The position numbers and the translations under genes are program-made. The notes under the pieces were generated by a model, which had not been told where the DNA came from, made no database searches, and was given only the letters and a program-made list of their open reading frames with translations. 64,000 bases of DNA from Gordius sp. MW1 (taxonomy: Eukaryota > Nematomorpha > Gordioida > Gordea > Gordiidae), in contig OZ038532.1 in the NCBI GenBank assembly GCA_964036665.1, forward strand, positions 6,262,001-6,326,000, read 5' to 3'. How positions within the stretch are numbered: position 1 is the stretch's first letter; each line of letters starts with the position of its first letter. Below, piece by piece: positions 1 to 11,900 of this stretch.

Positions 1-540
1 TTATCGTATCAAATATCGAGGTCCTGCTGCGCGGAATAGGAATAAACACAAAAAAGGATTCCGGGCGGAACACGATTTACAAATATTTAAGGGAGGAATT
101 ATTAGGAATTAATTGGGGGAATTGAAAGGAAGGATAGGGGGAAATATTGTTGTGGAATGGCCGGGCTTAAAGCCACTAAATAAAAATAACTTTACCGCTC
201 TACATTTCGCCAATCTATTTTATTACAAGAAAAATTATATTAATGTATCAATCTCCTTATTAAATATCACTCATCCGTATTCATGTTGATAAACAATTAT
301 ATATGGGAAGAAATAAATAACACAAACGTATAAGCGCGTCGGGGGGGGGGGTAACATACGCGTACTAGAAATTAAATGTAAAAGAATAATGGTCTACGCT
401 ATGAGTGTACAACGTGTAAGATCAAAAGAGTTGTACGGCGTGTTGAACTCTTAACTTTAATTTTTGAATAAGATGAGATGGGGGGGGGGGGGGGGGGGTG
501 TGGGAAGATATCTTCATCTTCGTATCTCCGGATACGATAA
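1..540 (-). mobile_element. Non-autonomous relative of the RT element at 4487-7340
   Basis: The reverse complement shares its start with the reverse-transcriptase element at 4487 (a TCGTATCCGGAGATAC block) and its end with that element's 3' tail (GCGCTTATACGT then, further on, TTCCTATTCC), but lacks the coding middle. Its ends carry a 10-bp exact inverted repeat, TTATCGTATC at 1-10 and GATACGATAA at 531-540. It contains two long G tracts (about 340-351 and 481-498). Because base 1 is the window edge, the outer border cannot be confirmed. It sits inside hAT copy A. Confidence 0.5.
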
Positions 541-579
541 TATCATAATTTTTTACCATCGAATAAAATAAAATGCAAT

Positions 580-598
580 ATTATTTTTTACTTATTAA
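580..598. repeat. LINE target-site duplication, left
   Basis: Nineteen bases of hAT sequence at 580-598 recur at 3685-3703 with one mismatch. They flank the LINE exactly and copy B (around 55510-55528) has the site once, so this is a target-primed integration scar. Confidence 0.75.
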
Positions 599-773
599 CA
601 CTACCAACGACGGACCCAAGTCCGTGTGAAAAAAGTGGAGGGTTGGCGTCAGGTGGGAAGCCGGCTGTAAAAAAGCAACTCCAAACAACATAGCAGCTTC
701 AAATACGAACTTATACCAGAATGCTAGGGCGTCCTCCCCAAAAGACGCGCATTGCATCATCCGCCCGTGCAAT

Positions 774-1681
774 GTGAAAAGTATACAAGGGTTACCGCCT
801 CACTCACAACGAAGGCGGTTAAGGAATCTAGTTGTCGAACGGACAAGAGTGGCCAGCTGGAATGTGGGCACGCTGACGGGGAAGAGCATCGAGGTTGCGC
901 AGATGCTAAAAGGGCTAAGGATACACATAGCGTGTCTACAAGAAACGCGGTGGCATGGAACAAAAGCCAGGGAGCTAGGAGATGGTGGTTACAAGCTATA
1001 CTACTCGGGTTCCCCATCACTGAAGAACGGGGTCGGTATAGTGCTTAGCGATTCCTTTAAGGACAAGGTAGGCGAAGTCAAAATATGCTCGGATAGATTG
1101 ATGTGCATAAAGCTGGCGGATCAAGGCGGCTTTGTCAATGTTATTTGTGCGTATTCCCCCAGGTTGGATGTTCCGAAAATGAGAAGGACGAATTTTATGA
1201 GAAGCTCGAAAAAGAAATACGCTACGTGAAGCCTGACGAGAATCTCATCATCGGAGCAGACTTTAATGGGCACGTTGGGAAAGAAAGGGGCGTGTACCAA
1301 CGAAATCACGGCGGGCATGGCTATGGGGTGAAGAATAAAGAGGGAGAGAAGTTACTACAGATGGCGCAAGCTTACGATATGGCCATTGTGAATACCTTCT
1401 TTCAGAAGCTTACCGAACATTTAGCGACGTACAGCAGTGGGGATCACCTTACACAGGTCGACTACATCCTAGTGAAGAGCAAAAATTTGTGGCAAGTTAA
1501 AGATTGCAAGGTTATACCGGGGGACGAAATCGCCAAACAACATCGGCCAGTTGTCCTCGATATAGCAAGAAAGATTTTTCCCGAAAGGAGAAAAGTATAT
1601 ACACCAAGGACAAAGTACGAAAAGCTTAAGGATGATCGTGCAAATGAAATGTTTCACGCTCGAGCAACTCCGCTCTTATAG
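774..1681 (+). pseudogene. LINE endonuclease domain, frameshifted
   Basis: This encodes an exonuclease-endonuclease-phosphatase fold that nicks target DNA for reverse transcription. Visible motifs are WNVGTL (start), LQETRW, GADFNGHVG, VDYILV and QHRPVV, covering the usual Asn, Glu, Asp/Asn, Asp and His catalytic positions. The reading frame changes around 1190-1230: the first part (774-1229) and the second (from about 1180 to 1681) are in different frames. A stop at 1680 follows. The residues themselves are conserved, so decay seems recent compared with the neighbouring RT element. Confidence 0.8.
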
Positions 1682-2207
1682 GTTGCAGGCTTGGGGGGCG
1701 ACATTAACAAAAGGTGGGACACCGTTGCAAATATTCCAAAGGAAACGGCCTTTCAAATTTTGGGACGAACTAAGGGCGGCAGAGCTCACAAGCGTGAACT
1801 ATGGTGGTGGAATGACTCGGTCAAAGTGGCTATAGAAGAAAATAAGGTGTTGTACTTGTACCTACGATGGTACAAAACGAAGAAAGGAGAAGACTACGTG
1901 GCACATCGTGAAGCGAAACGCAAAGCTAAGATAGCGGTTGCAATAGCGAAGAACGAGGCTTACACCGAGATGGCAAACAAGCTCGATACCAAGGGCGGCG
2001 ACATAGTCATGTATAAACTCGCATAGATTAGGGAGAAAAAAAGTCGAGATGTCGGGACACTGAAAGTCATTAAAAGTGAAGAGGGACGAACGTTGTGCAA
2101 ACTGAAGGAAGTCATCAAAAGATGGATTATTTCCAAAATATGATGAACAAAACGAATGATAGAAGACCGCTAGAGAGGGTGGAACCGAACTCGAACTTGG
2201 TTTACCA

Positions 2208-3040
2208 TTGCAGGCTTATGAAGTAGGAGCGCAACTAACGAAGATGCGGAAAGGGAAAGCGCTAGGTCCCGATGATTTACCGATCGACGCTTGGCTTGGG
2301 TGCAAAGGAGAAGGAATCGACATAATGACAGGCCTATTTAACGCTATGGTGTATGAGAGTCGTATCCCTGACCAATGGAGGGAAAGTACGATCATACCCT
2401 ATACAAAGGCAAAGGAGACGCGCAGGAATGTGACAACTTTAGAGGTATCAAGTTGACCTGCCACTCACTAAAACTACTAGAAAGGGTGCTAGTGAAAAGG
2501 CTTAATGACGAAATATGTCTCTCGCCTAATCAGTTTGGATTCATGGCCGGTAAATCAACGATGGATCCAATCTTTGCGTTGAAGCAGACGATGGAAAAAT
2601 ATGGCGACATAAGAAAGAACTTACACATGGTCTTCATGGATTTAGAAAAGGCCTACGATACGGTTCCGAGAGACTTAAAATGGTGGTCCCTTAAAGCCAG
2701 AAATATACCCGAAAAATATGTTCGACTTATCAAGGAAATGTATAATGGCGCGGTTGCATCTGTTAGGACTACCGTAGGAGAAACGAAACCCTTCCGAATA
2801 ATGATTGGACTACATCAAGGGTCAGCGTTAAGCCCATTCTTGTTTAATCTAATTATGGATACAATAACAAAGGACTTGCACAAGCCAGCCCCTTGGACTA
2901 TGCTATATGCCGAGTCCATTGTCCTATGCGATGAAACAAGAGAAGGGGTTTTTCATCAGGCGAAAAAATGGTCATTTTTTGGAATTCGGGTTAAAGGTCA
3001 GCGAGAAGAACACGGTTTACATGCAAACGATGGGCGGTAG
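2208..3040 (+). pseudogene. LINE reverse transcriptase domain, catalytic box altered
   Basis: The domain copies element RNA into DNA. Visible blocks are KGKALGPDDLPIDAW, then after a frameshift near 2430 NFRGIKLTCHS, PNQFGFMAGKSTMDPIFALKQ, MDLEKAYDTVPR and GLHQGSALSPFLFNLIMD. The catalytic YADD box reads YAES (in MLYAESIVL), so one of the two essential aspartates is lost. A further frame change near 2990 leads into the C-terminal part. The copy cannot have mobilised itself in this state. Confidence 0.8.
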
Positions 3041-3127
3041 TCCGCAAATGCACAAAAATGACGGTCCAATGTACACGGAGGTTGATAAGTTCACATATCT
3101 GGGCTCGCTATTACATCAAGAGGGAGG

Positions 3128-3673
3128 ATGTACCGCCGAAGTCTATTCTCGGATCAAGAAAGCATGGCTCAGTGGCGCAGCATCTCCGGTGTCATGTGTG
3201 ACAAAAAGATACCAATTTGGTTGAAAAACAAGGAGTACAAAACCATCGTGCGACCGGTCTTGCTTTACGAGAGCGAAACATGGGCTGTAACCACCGCGGA
3301 GGAGAAACTCTTGCAAGTCACGGAAATGAGAATGGTGCGATGGAGCTTAGGCTACACCAAGCTAGATCGCAGGACAAACGAATCCTTGATGACAAAGATG
3401 GGTATACAAGCGACGAAGGACTTCTTAAGAGAAAATCGACTTCGGTGGTACGGCCATGTATTACGAAGAGACGAGGACGATGTCACACGGCCAACGCTGG
3501 AGATAGACGTGCCTGGAAGAAGAGGAAGGGGCAGACCACGTGCCACCTGGAAACCACTGGTCGAAAAGGATATGGACGTTAAACAGCTGGAAATTGGCAT
3601 GGCATTTACGCGACTCAGATGGAAGAGGCTGCTGAAAACTTACCCCACGTCTGTGGGATTTTCAACACGATAA
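3128..3673 (+). pseudogene. LINE ORF C-terminal region
   Basis: This is the segment downstream of the polymerase in RTE/CFDP2-like ORFs, with LLYESETWAV, LRENRLRWYGHVLRRDED and GRGRPRATWK motifs. It runs to a stop just before the AAG-repeat tail. The GRGRPRxTWK block also identifies a second, truncated copy at 57190-57345. No known catalytic role can be read from it. Confidence 0.75.
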
Positions 3674-3684
3674 AGAAGAAGAAG

Positions 3685-3897
3685 ATTATTTTTAACTTAT
3701 TAAAATTTACCCTCAACAGTGTTTCCAAATTTTATATTTTGATTAAAATAATTTTAAAAATCTCAATAACTTCGAGTTCATGCGAAAGAACGTTCTCATT
3801 GCTAAAACGGATTAAAACTTATCTTCGTTCCACAATTGGACAAGATAGGTTTTCTTCCTTAGCTATATTTAGCTTATACCATTACTTTATAGTGTGA
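3685..3897 (+). pseudogene. hAT transposase C-terminal dimerisation fragment (copy A)
   Basis: The translation contains SSSCERTFSLLKRIKTYLRS followed by GQDRFSSLA, the signature of the hAT family C-terminal dimerisation region (usual form S..CERxFS.LK.IK...R..M...RLxxL). A paralogous, more damaged version lies at about 55560-55740 in copy B. Upstream coding sequence is separated from this piece by the LINE insertion. Confidence 0.75.
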
Positions 3898-4486
3898 ATA
3901 CCTCTGATGATATCATAAATTTATTTGCAACATCGAGCAAAAGGCGTAATGAATCGTTAGATATATTAGAATATTTTTAAATTCACTAAAATCCCATGCT
4001 AAATCCAATTTTTTTGTCCTAATTGTTAACATATCTTGCATATTTTTATGTAATACATGCACATATAAAGCCAACATACGTTTGAGCAGCACATATTGCT
4101 TTTAAATTTATATAAATAAAAAATTCCTTCATTTTATTGACAATTGTTAATGTATCCAAACTTTCAAGGGATAAAAACTCATAAAAATGTTTATGTGTGT
4201 CATTGGAATCCACAAAATGTACACAAACACTAAGTTGTTCTGTGCATCTCACATTTCTAATTTCATCTAAAAAAATTAAATAAATTTTGATTCATGTAAT
4301 TTTGACATAATATTTTTAAAAATCATTTTAGCCGCTAAATGTATTAATTCATTTTAAATTTTTGGTGTTGTAAAGTGGGTTTGTGCAAATAAATCTATAA
4401 TAGCATCAGGGACAAAAACTTTTAAATATTCATACTCGCATTTGCGAATTTTGATTTCGCTTTTATTTTATGTTATAATTTTACCT

Positions 4487-7340
4487 GTCGTATCCGGAGA
4501 TACTCGTATATTTATATTCTCCCCCCCCCCAAGTCCTCTTATACAAATGTTAAGGATTTCCCCCCAATCCCTTGTAAACTGCTTATCTCAGACATACTTA
4601 TTCGATTCCCCCAACCCCCTTCCTTTCTTTATACTGCAAGTTCGTTGATTGTGAGATTCGTTTCATCTCGCCGCGTATTTTAATATATATATAGTACTGA
4701 ACCCTACCACTTCATATGTGGTACTTTTCCTTTCCATTTAATTTCCAGTACGTGTGTGATACTCTAATTTATCACAGAAAATTAAAAATGATATTTTGAA
4801 TTTTGACATAAATAATACCCTTGAGCCTTACACACATTCAGAGAGAGAATTAAAGTCTTTTACTCCAAAACAAACGGCAAATAGGATCTCAAGAAAATTT
4901 AATTCATTTAACATCAAAGGGGCAATGAGACTTTTAGAGGATAATAACCCAATTGTAACCCCTAGCCAGGAGTCATATCAACAACTCCTAGCAAAACACC
5001 CAAAACATTACTCACAATATACCTTCCCCCTTACGTTATCCAGCATAATTTTAAAGTCCTCAGATATAAGTGAAGCTATCCATTCTTTCCCATGGATTCT
5101 GCTGCAGGTTTGGATGGCATTAAACCAATCTATCTTCAAGATCTCATAAAAGTTGAAAACATTAACTCTCCAGTTTTATTGACTGCCCTAACAAATTTTT
5201 GGAATCTAATCATTAATGGCAACATTCCCCAGGAAGTACGACCGATAGTCTTTGGGCAAAGTTACTTGCTATTGAAAAACCAAACAAAACATTGAGACCG
5301 ATCGCTATCGGCGGAGTTTTTAGAAGAATCATCTCTAAAATAATATGCAAAGCAATTAAACCAAATATAACCCTATCCTTAATGCCTCAACAGCTAGGCT
5401 TCGGGGTCAAAGGAGGGTGCGAAATAGCAACACACGCCGCAAGATTGACCTTCAAAAATCTATTACCCAATGAGACTTTTTTAAAATTAGATTTTTTAAA
5501 CGCTTTTAACAACTTAAACAGAGATTCCTTAATTAAAACTTTTATCGAGACTTATCCTAAATATGCTAATTATATCCATGGGACACCCTCTATCCTAAAA
5601 TTCGGGCAATTTTTTTATAGATTCAGCTGAGGGGATTCAACAGGGAGACCCCCTTGGCCCCCCCCCCTTATTTTGTATGGCCATCAAACCATTAATAGAC
5701 GAAATTAACGACAAATTCAATTTGAGGTTAAATGTATGGTAACTCGACGATGCCACCTTATCAGGCACCACGGAAGAGTTAATCAAAGCTCTTAACATCA
5801 TTAATGAATACTACATAAAACTTAACCTATCATTAAACGCGACAAAACGCGAAATTTATTCTGACAGCACAACTGACATCCACTTATCCTTTGCATCTTT
5901 TCTACGCCTTGAAAAGGATGAGGTTTTTTTACTGGGTTCTCCAATAGGCGGTCCAGAATCTTTAAGAAGATATCTCGACAATAACCTTAAGAACTTAAAA
6001 TGTAAAAATGAAATTTTTAAGCTTATGCCCGCCCATCACGGATTTTATATCGGTCATGGAATCCACCCTCAACTTATCATTCGATACAAACACCTGGCTA
6101 CAAGCCACATTACCAACAAAATCTGGAGGCCTGGGAATTCGTTCACAAAGCTCCTTATCATTGGCCTCATTCATATCCTCCCACCTTTCTCCAAAATCCA
6201 TTGTAGAAAAATTAATCCCATACCCCTCCGATGAAACATTCGTCAAGGCCCTATCCCTCTAGAACCTTAATGTAATTCCAGAAACCTCCTATCCACAAAC
6301 ATCAATTCAAAAGGATTGGGATGCTTGTTTGGTTTCGCGCTCCGTTGCTCACCTTACAAGCAGCGATACCAAACAACATTACCTTAGATCTTTGGTGTTT
6401 GATAAATCTGGGCATGAATGGCTAGAGGCTTTTCCTAGCAAGTTCTCCATTATGATGTTAGAGGATTGCGAGCTATCCTACAATATAGCACTACGCCTTG
6501 GAATAAAATACACCAAGGCATATGAAAATTGCAACCTGCCAGTGGATGAAGAAGCACGCCACCCGTTACACTGCAGACTAAATAAATTTAGACACTTGCG
6601 ACACTCTAAAATTAATTCTATTATCCAGTCAGCCCTTAGAAAGGCCCATATTCCATCCATACTTGAACCTTCAGATCCTGCCCTTGAAGGTCGAATGCGT
6701 CCTGACGGTTCCTCGCTAGTCCCATGGGAAAATGGTCTCCTTTTAAAGTGGGATTTTACATGCATAGACCTATTTGCCCCCTCGAATCTTAATTATGACC
6801 CCATGGCTCTCGCTGAAGAACCCAAGCTCCAAAAATACAAGGCCCATTTGGACACTCGTGATTTTATTCCAATAGTTCCCTCCTGTTCAGGATCCTATGG
6901 AAGAATGGCGTTGGCTTTATTCAAAGAAATAGGCAGGCGATCCCATCCCTCCAAACATTCCCCTGCATTTTTATTGAAACAATCAACAGCTATCTTAATT
7001 GCAAAATTTAATTTCAACCCCCCACGCGCTTATACGTATTTGTTATTCTTCCCCTATTGATCAACATGAACACGCATCAATGATTTTTATACACAACGTA
7101 TTGTATCGAGAGTTGTGTGATTTTATTCATTCAATAATTATAATTTTTTTTTCAGTTTTCTCGGATATAAATAAATAGATTATAATTAATACCATGTAAA
7201 GCGAAATTGGTTAATATTAACGTGCAGGCGGTGGAGTAATGTTTTGTCCGCTGTCCGGCCGTCTCCCCTTATTCCTATTCCTAATATCTTAAATCCCATC
7301 CTGCACAAATGTTAAGATTTTATCATGTTTAAAAAATAGA
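4487..7340 (+). mobile_element. Second non-LTR RT element, with C-terminal nuclease-like region, degenerate
   Basis: The element is an insertion relative to hAT copy B (which is continuous at about 56425-56435). Imperfect 9-bp flanks ATTTTACCT (4478-4486) and AAATTACCT (7341-7349) may be the target duplication. It starts with the same 16 bp as the small element at 1-540. The coding region (4796-7060) is split by many frameshifts. The last 280 bp (7061-7340) are untranslated and also shared with the 1-540 element. The ORF type (GGCE...HAAR, QQGDPLGP and a C-terminal RPDG...WD region) occurs in several animal LINE families; I could not name the clade. Confidence 0.7.
4796..7060 (+). pseudogene. 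RT plus putative restriction-like endonuclease ORF, broken
   Basis: In order: an N-terminal segment (4796-5149), fingers LRPIAIGGVFRR (5292 on), palm LGFGVKGGCEIATHAAR and LKLDFLNAFNNLNR (the first catalytic Asp), GIQQGDPLG (about 5630-5660, after a stop), and DDATLSG around 5743-5768 where the usual F/Y-A-DD box is WxxDDAT-like. The 3' part (6329-7060) has HPLHC, RHSKIN, LEGRMRPDGSSLVPW, LKWDFTCID and EEPKLQKY, compatible with a PD-(D/E)xK nuclease (RPD...D...E..K). At least five frameshifts or stops separate the blocks. Nuclease assignment is inference from motif spacing. Confidence 0.6.
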
Positions 7341-7666
7341 AAATTACCTTTTGAGGATCCAACCTTAAAAAAGGCTTTTAAATGTTGCCATTGTTTTCCT
7401 GATACAAATTCTGCCTAAAAATGCTGCAAATATCGCTTATGTATAATTAAGATTTGTTATATATATAGCCAAGATTTTTGGGGGTCGTGGCAATACAAAA
7501 AATTTTAAAAATTTGTTGTTTGAAGTCAAAACCGTTTAATAGCAAAGCCTTGGGGCTGAAAAAAAACTCGCGATTAACCGATATTTCGCGATTAAACGAT
7601 GGAAATAAAAGTATATGTACATTATATTAAATATTCATTTCTTACGCTTCGCAATAAAATGATATT

Positions 7667-8035
7667 TTAATTGCTATGCAATTTATGGGCTCGTTTTTGG
7701 TTGTCCGTTGATGTCTGTCCGTTGATGTCCGTCCGTTTACCCTCCAATGTATATATTTAATTAAATTAATATTTTGTTCTTGTTAATACCAGTGATAATA
7801 TGACTTTTTGACCGTCCGCAGCCTACTGACCCTTGAAAAAAATGACCATTGGCCAAATAAATCGAATTTTTTTTCGTTTTTGAATAAGTTAACATTGATA
7901 ATTACCCTAAGCCCTCCACTACAAGGGCCTATGCATCTACTGATATGGGTCCCTGTGCCCCTATTTAATTAAATGCTATGCAATTTATGGGCTCGCTTTC
8001 CATTTTAATTGCTATGCAATTTATGGGCTCACTTT
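7667..8035 (+). repeat. Three copies of the REP-A terminal motif
   Basis: The motif TTAATTGCTATGCAATTTATGGGCTC-like occurs at about 7667, 7970 (imperfect) and 8008. It contains a 6-bp hairpin AATTGC-TAT-GCAATT and is the terminus of the REP-A family (see 13279). Confidence 0.6.
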
Positions 8036-8179
8036 CCATTTTGTGTCCGCCTATTCGGCGTGCTACACCGAATGTCTTGTGCTACACCGAATGTCTTGTC
8101 ACGCACCGAATGTCTTGTTTTGTTTACTTTTAATTTTTGTTAATTTAACTAGTTTTTGGGTTCGAATACCGGAGTCTTT

Positions 8180-9360
8180 TTTGACTCTTATGATTGTTCC
8201 TGTTACTACCATTGATGATAAGACTTTTTGGCCGTCCGTTGGGTGCTGACCAATGAAAAAAATGACCATTGGCCAAAATGTAAATCCAAGTTTTTTTTTG
8301 ACTATTATGATTGTTCCTGTTACTACCATTGCTATTATGACTTTTTGGCCGTCCGTTGCCTGCTGACCAATGGAATGAAATGACCACTGGCCAAAGTATG
8401 ATTCGAAAATTATTTTTTTCGTTTTTTTTTGACTAACATTGACAATTACCCTATGCGCTCCCCTAGTAGAGCCTATGCCTCTTCTGATATGGGTCCCTAG
8501 GCCCCCCCCCCTTACAAAAGCTTATGCCTCTCCTGATGTGGGTTCGAGTCCCGGAGAGGCCAAATTTTATTTTTATTTTTTTGTTTAAATTTATATATTG
8601 TTCTTGTTAATACCGTTGATAATAAGATTTTTTGGCCGTCCGCTGGCTGCTGACCAATGGAAAAAATGACCATTAGCCAAAATGTGTATCGAAATTATTT
8701 TTTTCGTATTTTTTGACTATTATGATTGTTCTTGTTAATACCATTGATAATATGGCTTTTAGGCCGTCCGTTGGCTGCTGACCAATGGAAAAAAATGACC
8801 ATTGGCCAAAATGGTAATCGCAATTATTTTTTTCGTTTTTTTTTGACTATTATGAATTTATATCCACTTTTACCGTGTCCTGGCTGCTGACCAATAGAAA
8901 AAAATGACCATTGGCCAAAATGTGATTCGAAAATTTTTTTTTAGTTTTTTTGACTATTATGAATTTATATCCACTTTTACCGTGTCCTCGCTGCTGACCA
9001 ATGGAGAAAAATGACCATTGGCCAAAATGTGATTCGAAAATTTTTTTTTCGTTTTTTTTGACTCTTATGAATTTATATCCACTTTTACCGTGTCCTGGCT
9101 GCTGACCAATGGAAAAAAATAACCATTGGCCAAATTGTGAATCGAAATTTTATTTCCGTTTTTTTAGACTCTTATGATTGTTCCTGTTAATACCATTGAT
9201 AATATGACTTTTTGGCCGTCCGCTGGCTGCTGACCAATGGAAAATAATGACTATTGGCCAAAGTGAGCATCAAAAATTTTTTTTCCGTTTTTTTTGGCTA
9301 TCATTGACTTATAGAGTATCTGTTGGTACTGACCAATGAAAAAAATGACCATTGGCTAAA
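8180..9360 (+). repeat. Minisatellite of ~110-130-bp units with a hairpin in each unit
   Basis: Imperfect tandem units share TTGGCCGTCCG(C/T)TGGCTGCTGACCAATGG, a short A-rich spacer, then GACCATTGGCC and a T-rich tail. CCAATGG and CCATTGG are inverted to one another, so every unit can form a short hairpin. About nine units are visible here; more lie in the duplicated segment after 10190. Some units have lost the CCGTCCG portion. A perfect pol III B-box-like GGTTCGAGTCC occurs at about 8540. Confidence 0.75.
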
Positions 9361-11620
9361 TTTTATATATAACCTGAAAATTTATTATAGATGATCTAAC
9401 AGACAGCCAACTATGTAATATATATTTTTAACCTTATAAATGCATATATATTTTTTTATTGGGTTAATATATTTCATTTAATTACATTGTTATTTCATAG
9501 AAAACCTAAAAAGTAATAGTTAAAAAAATATAGGTATTAGATTCTAATTTACGATACAATATATTGATAGAAACTAACACAAAATTCGAAACCTCCTTCA
9601 AAGGTATAATCATAGCCCGTTCTTTCTAATTAAATTCAATCTACTATTAAACTATATAACACGAATTGTACTTTATTAGATGGCGCGCGTAGGTTTAAAA
9701 ATTAGTAAAATTTTCTACGTGTTATAGATATTACACCGCACGTGTGGCCGGGAAATGTCCGGTATTTTTAAAACGAAAAGGTATTTTAGGAACCTGAAAA
9801 GGCTATTTTACCCCTGGCCGCCCTGGGCACCTAGGGGTAAAGTTTCGAGCGAATCGGGCGGGTAGTTTCAGAATTTAGCCCTTTTTTAAAACTAAAGGGA
9901 ATTTTTATTTTAATTTTTTTCTTTAAATTTAAATTAATATTATGTTTTTGTTAATACCATTGATAATTTGACTATTTGACCGTCCGCTGGCTACTGACCG
10001 ATGAAATATATTGATTTTCTAAACATAAAACAGAACTTTATTATTTCATTATCTATATAAATAACATAAAACTTCTACTATTTTAATGACGGGTTATAGC
10101 GCACGGCTTGTAAACAGGGTCACCTTGATATCCCGGGTTCAAGCTCGGGACAGGGCAAAATTTTTATTTTTTTTTTAAATTAAATTAATATTTTGTTCTT
10201 GTTAATATCATTGATAATATGACTTTTTGATCGTTCGCAGGCTGCTGACCAATGGAAAAAAATGACCATTGGCCAAAATGTGATTCGAAAATTTTTTTTT
10301 AGTTTTTTTTGACTATTATGAATTTATATCCACTTTTACCGTGTCCTCGCTGCTGACCAATGGAGAAAAATGACCATTGGCCAAAATGTGATTCGAAAAT
10401 TTTTTTTTCGTTTTTTTTGACTCTTATGAATTTATATCCACTTTTACCGTGTCCTGGCTGCTGACCAATGGAAAAAAATAACCATTGGCCAAATTGTGAA
10501 TCGAAATTTTTTTTCCGTTTTTTTTGACTCTTATGATTGTTCCTGTTAATACCATTGATAATATGACTTTTTGGCCGTCCGCTGGCTGCTGACCAATGGA
10601 AAATAATGACTATTGGCCAAAGTGAGCATCAAAAATTTTTTTTCCGTTTTTTTTGGCTATCATTGACTTATAGAGTATCTGTTGGTACTGACCAATGAAA
10701 AAAATGACCATTGGCTAAATTTTATATATAACCTGAAAATTTATTATAGATGATCTAACAGACAGCCAACTATGTAATATATATTTTTAACCTTATAAAT
10801 GCATATATATTTTTTTATTGGGTTAATATATTTCATTTAATTACATTGTTATTTCATAGAAAACCTAAAAAGTAATAGTTAAAAAAATATAGGTATTAGA
10901 TTCTAATTTACGATACAATATATTGATAGAAACTAACACAAAATTCGAAACCTCCTTCAAAGGTATAATCATAGCCCGTTCTTTCTAATTAAATTCAATC
11001 TACTATTAAACTATATAACACGAATTGTACTTTATTAGATGGCGCGCGTAGGTTTAAAAATTAGTAAAATTTTCTACGTGTTATAGATATTACACCGCAC
11101 GTGTGGCCGGGAAATGTCCGGTATTTTTAAAACGAAAAGGTATTTTAGGAACCTGAAAAGGCTATTTTACCCCTGGCCGCCCTGGGCACCTAGGGGTAAA
11201 GTTTCGAGCGAATCGGGCGGGTAGTTTCAGAATTTAGCCCTTTTTTAAAACTAAAGGGAATTTTTATTTTAATTTTTTTCTTTAAATTTAAATTAATATT
11301 ATGTTTTTGTTAATACCATTGATAATTTGACTATTTGACCGTCCGCTGGCTACTGACCGATGAAATATATTGATTTTCTAAACATAAAACAGAACTTTAT
11401 TATTTCATTATCTATATAAATAACATAAAACTTCTACTATTTTAATGACGGGTTATAGCGCACGGCTTGTAAACAGGGTGACCTTGATATCCCGGGTTCA
11501 AGCTCGGGACAGGGCAAAATTTTTATTTTTTTTTAAAATTAAATTAATATTTTGTTCTTGCTAATATCATTGATAATATGACTTTTTGATCGTTCGCAGG
11601 CTACTGACCAATGGAAAAAA
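8908..11620 (+). repeat. 1.35-kb tandem direct duplication (two copies)
   Basis: Copy 1 (about 8908-10264) and copy 2 (about 10265-11620) are nearly identical over their whole length, including the unique stretch GATGGCGCGCGTAGG and the tRNA-like block. By eye only scattered substitutions and poly-T length changes separate them. The offset drifts from 1348 to 1359 bp through homopolymer indels. The junction falls in the minisatellite, so unequal exchange between minisatellite units is the simplest origin. Confidence 0.85.
10088..10158 (+). repeat. tRNA-like segment, copy 1
   Basis: TATAGCGCACGG resembles a pol III A box and CCCGGGTTCAAGCTCGGG a T-arm with B-box-like GGTTCAAGC. The T stem has a mismatch and no full cloverleaf forms, so this is at best the head of a tRNA-derived SINE. 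The same block recurs at 11447-11517 with one difference. Confidence 0.35.
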
Positions 11621-11759
11621 TGACCATTCAAATAAATCGAAATTTTTTTTCGTTTTTGAATTGGTTAACATTGATAATTACCCTATGCCCTCCCCTACAA
11701 GGGTTTATTACTAATTATTTTGTATTTAATACCCCCCTATAGGCATTCTCGCCCCTTCC

Positions 11760-11900
11760 TACCTTTCTCGCCCATAAATTGCATAGCAAATAGGCTACGT
11801 TTATACGGAGTATAGATGAGTCGCCCCCCCCCCTTCCCTTCCCCTACTCCCCTTCCCCTTCCCCTACTCCCCTTTCCACGAGGGCCGAAGGCCCGAGTTT
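11760..11900. repeat. REP-A terminus fragment and C-rich tract
   Basis: CCCATAAATTGCATAGCAA at about 11770 is the REP-A terminus in reverse. It is followed by a C tract and repeats of CCCTACTCCCCTTCC. No gene is visible. Confidence 0.5.

Larger units (their letters stand above)
599..3684 (+). mobile_element. LINE (APE-type non-LTR retrotransposon), degenerate
   Basis: The element is about 3.09 kb with a 19-bp flanking duplication (580-598 and 3685-3703) and a short AAG-repeat 3' end. It begins with a CACTACC...CCCAAGTCCGTGTG leader that recurs at 22781 and 22918. Order of coding parts: apurinic-type endonuclease (774-1681), reverse transcriptase (2208-3040), C-terminal region with a GRGRPRATWK motif (3128-3673). 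Reading frames are broken by several frameshifts, so it is not autonomous. It resembles the CFDP2-like/RTE-type ORFs common in animals; I did not place it firmly in a clade. Confidence 0.8.

Noticed and set aside
10088-10158. tRNA gene in the duplicated segment
   Set aside because: B box is imperfect and no cloverleaf can be drawn; it is duplicated with the surrounding 1.35 kb.
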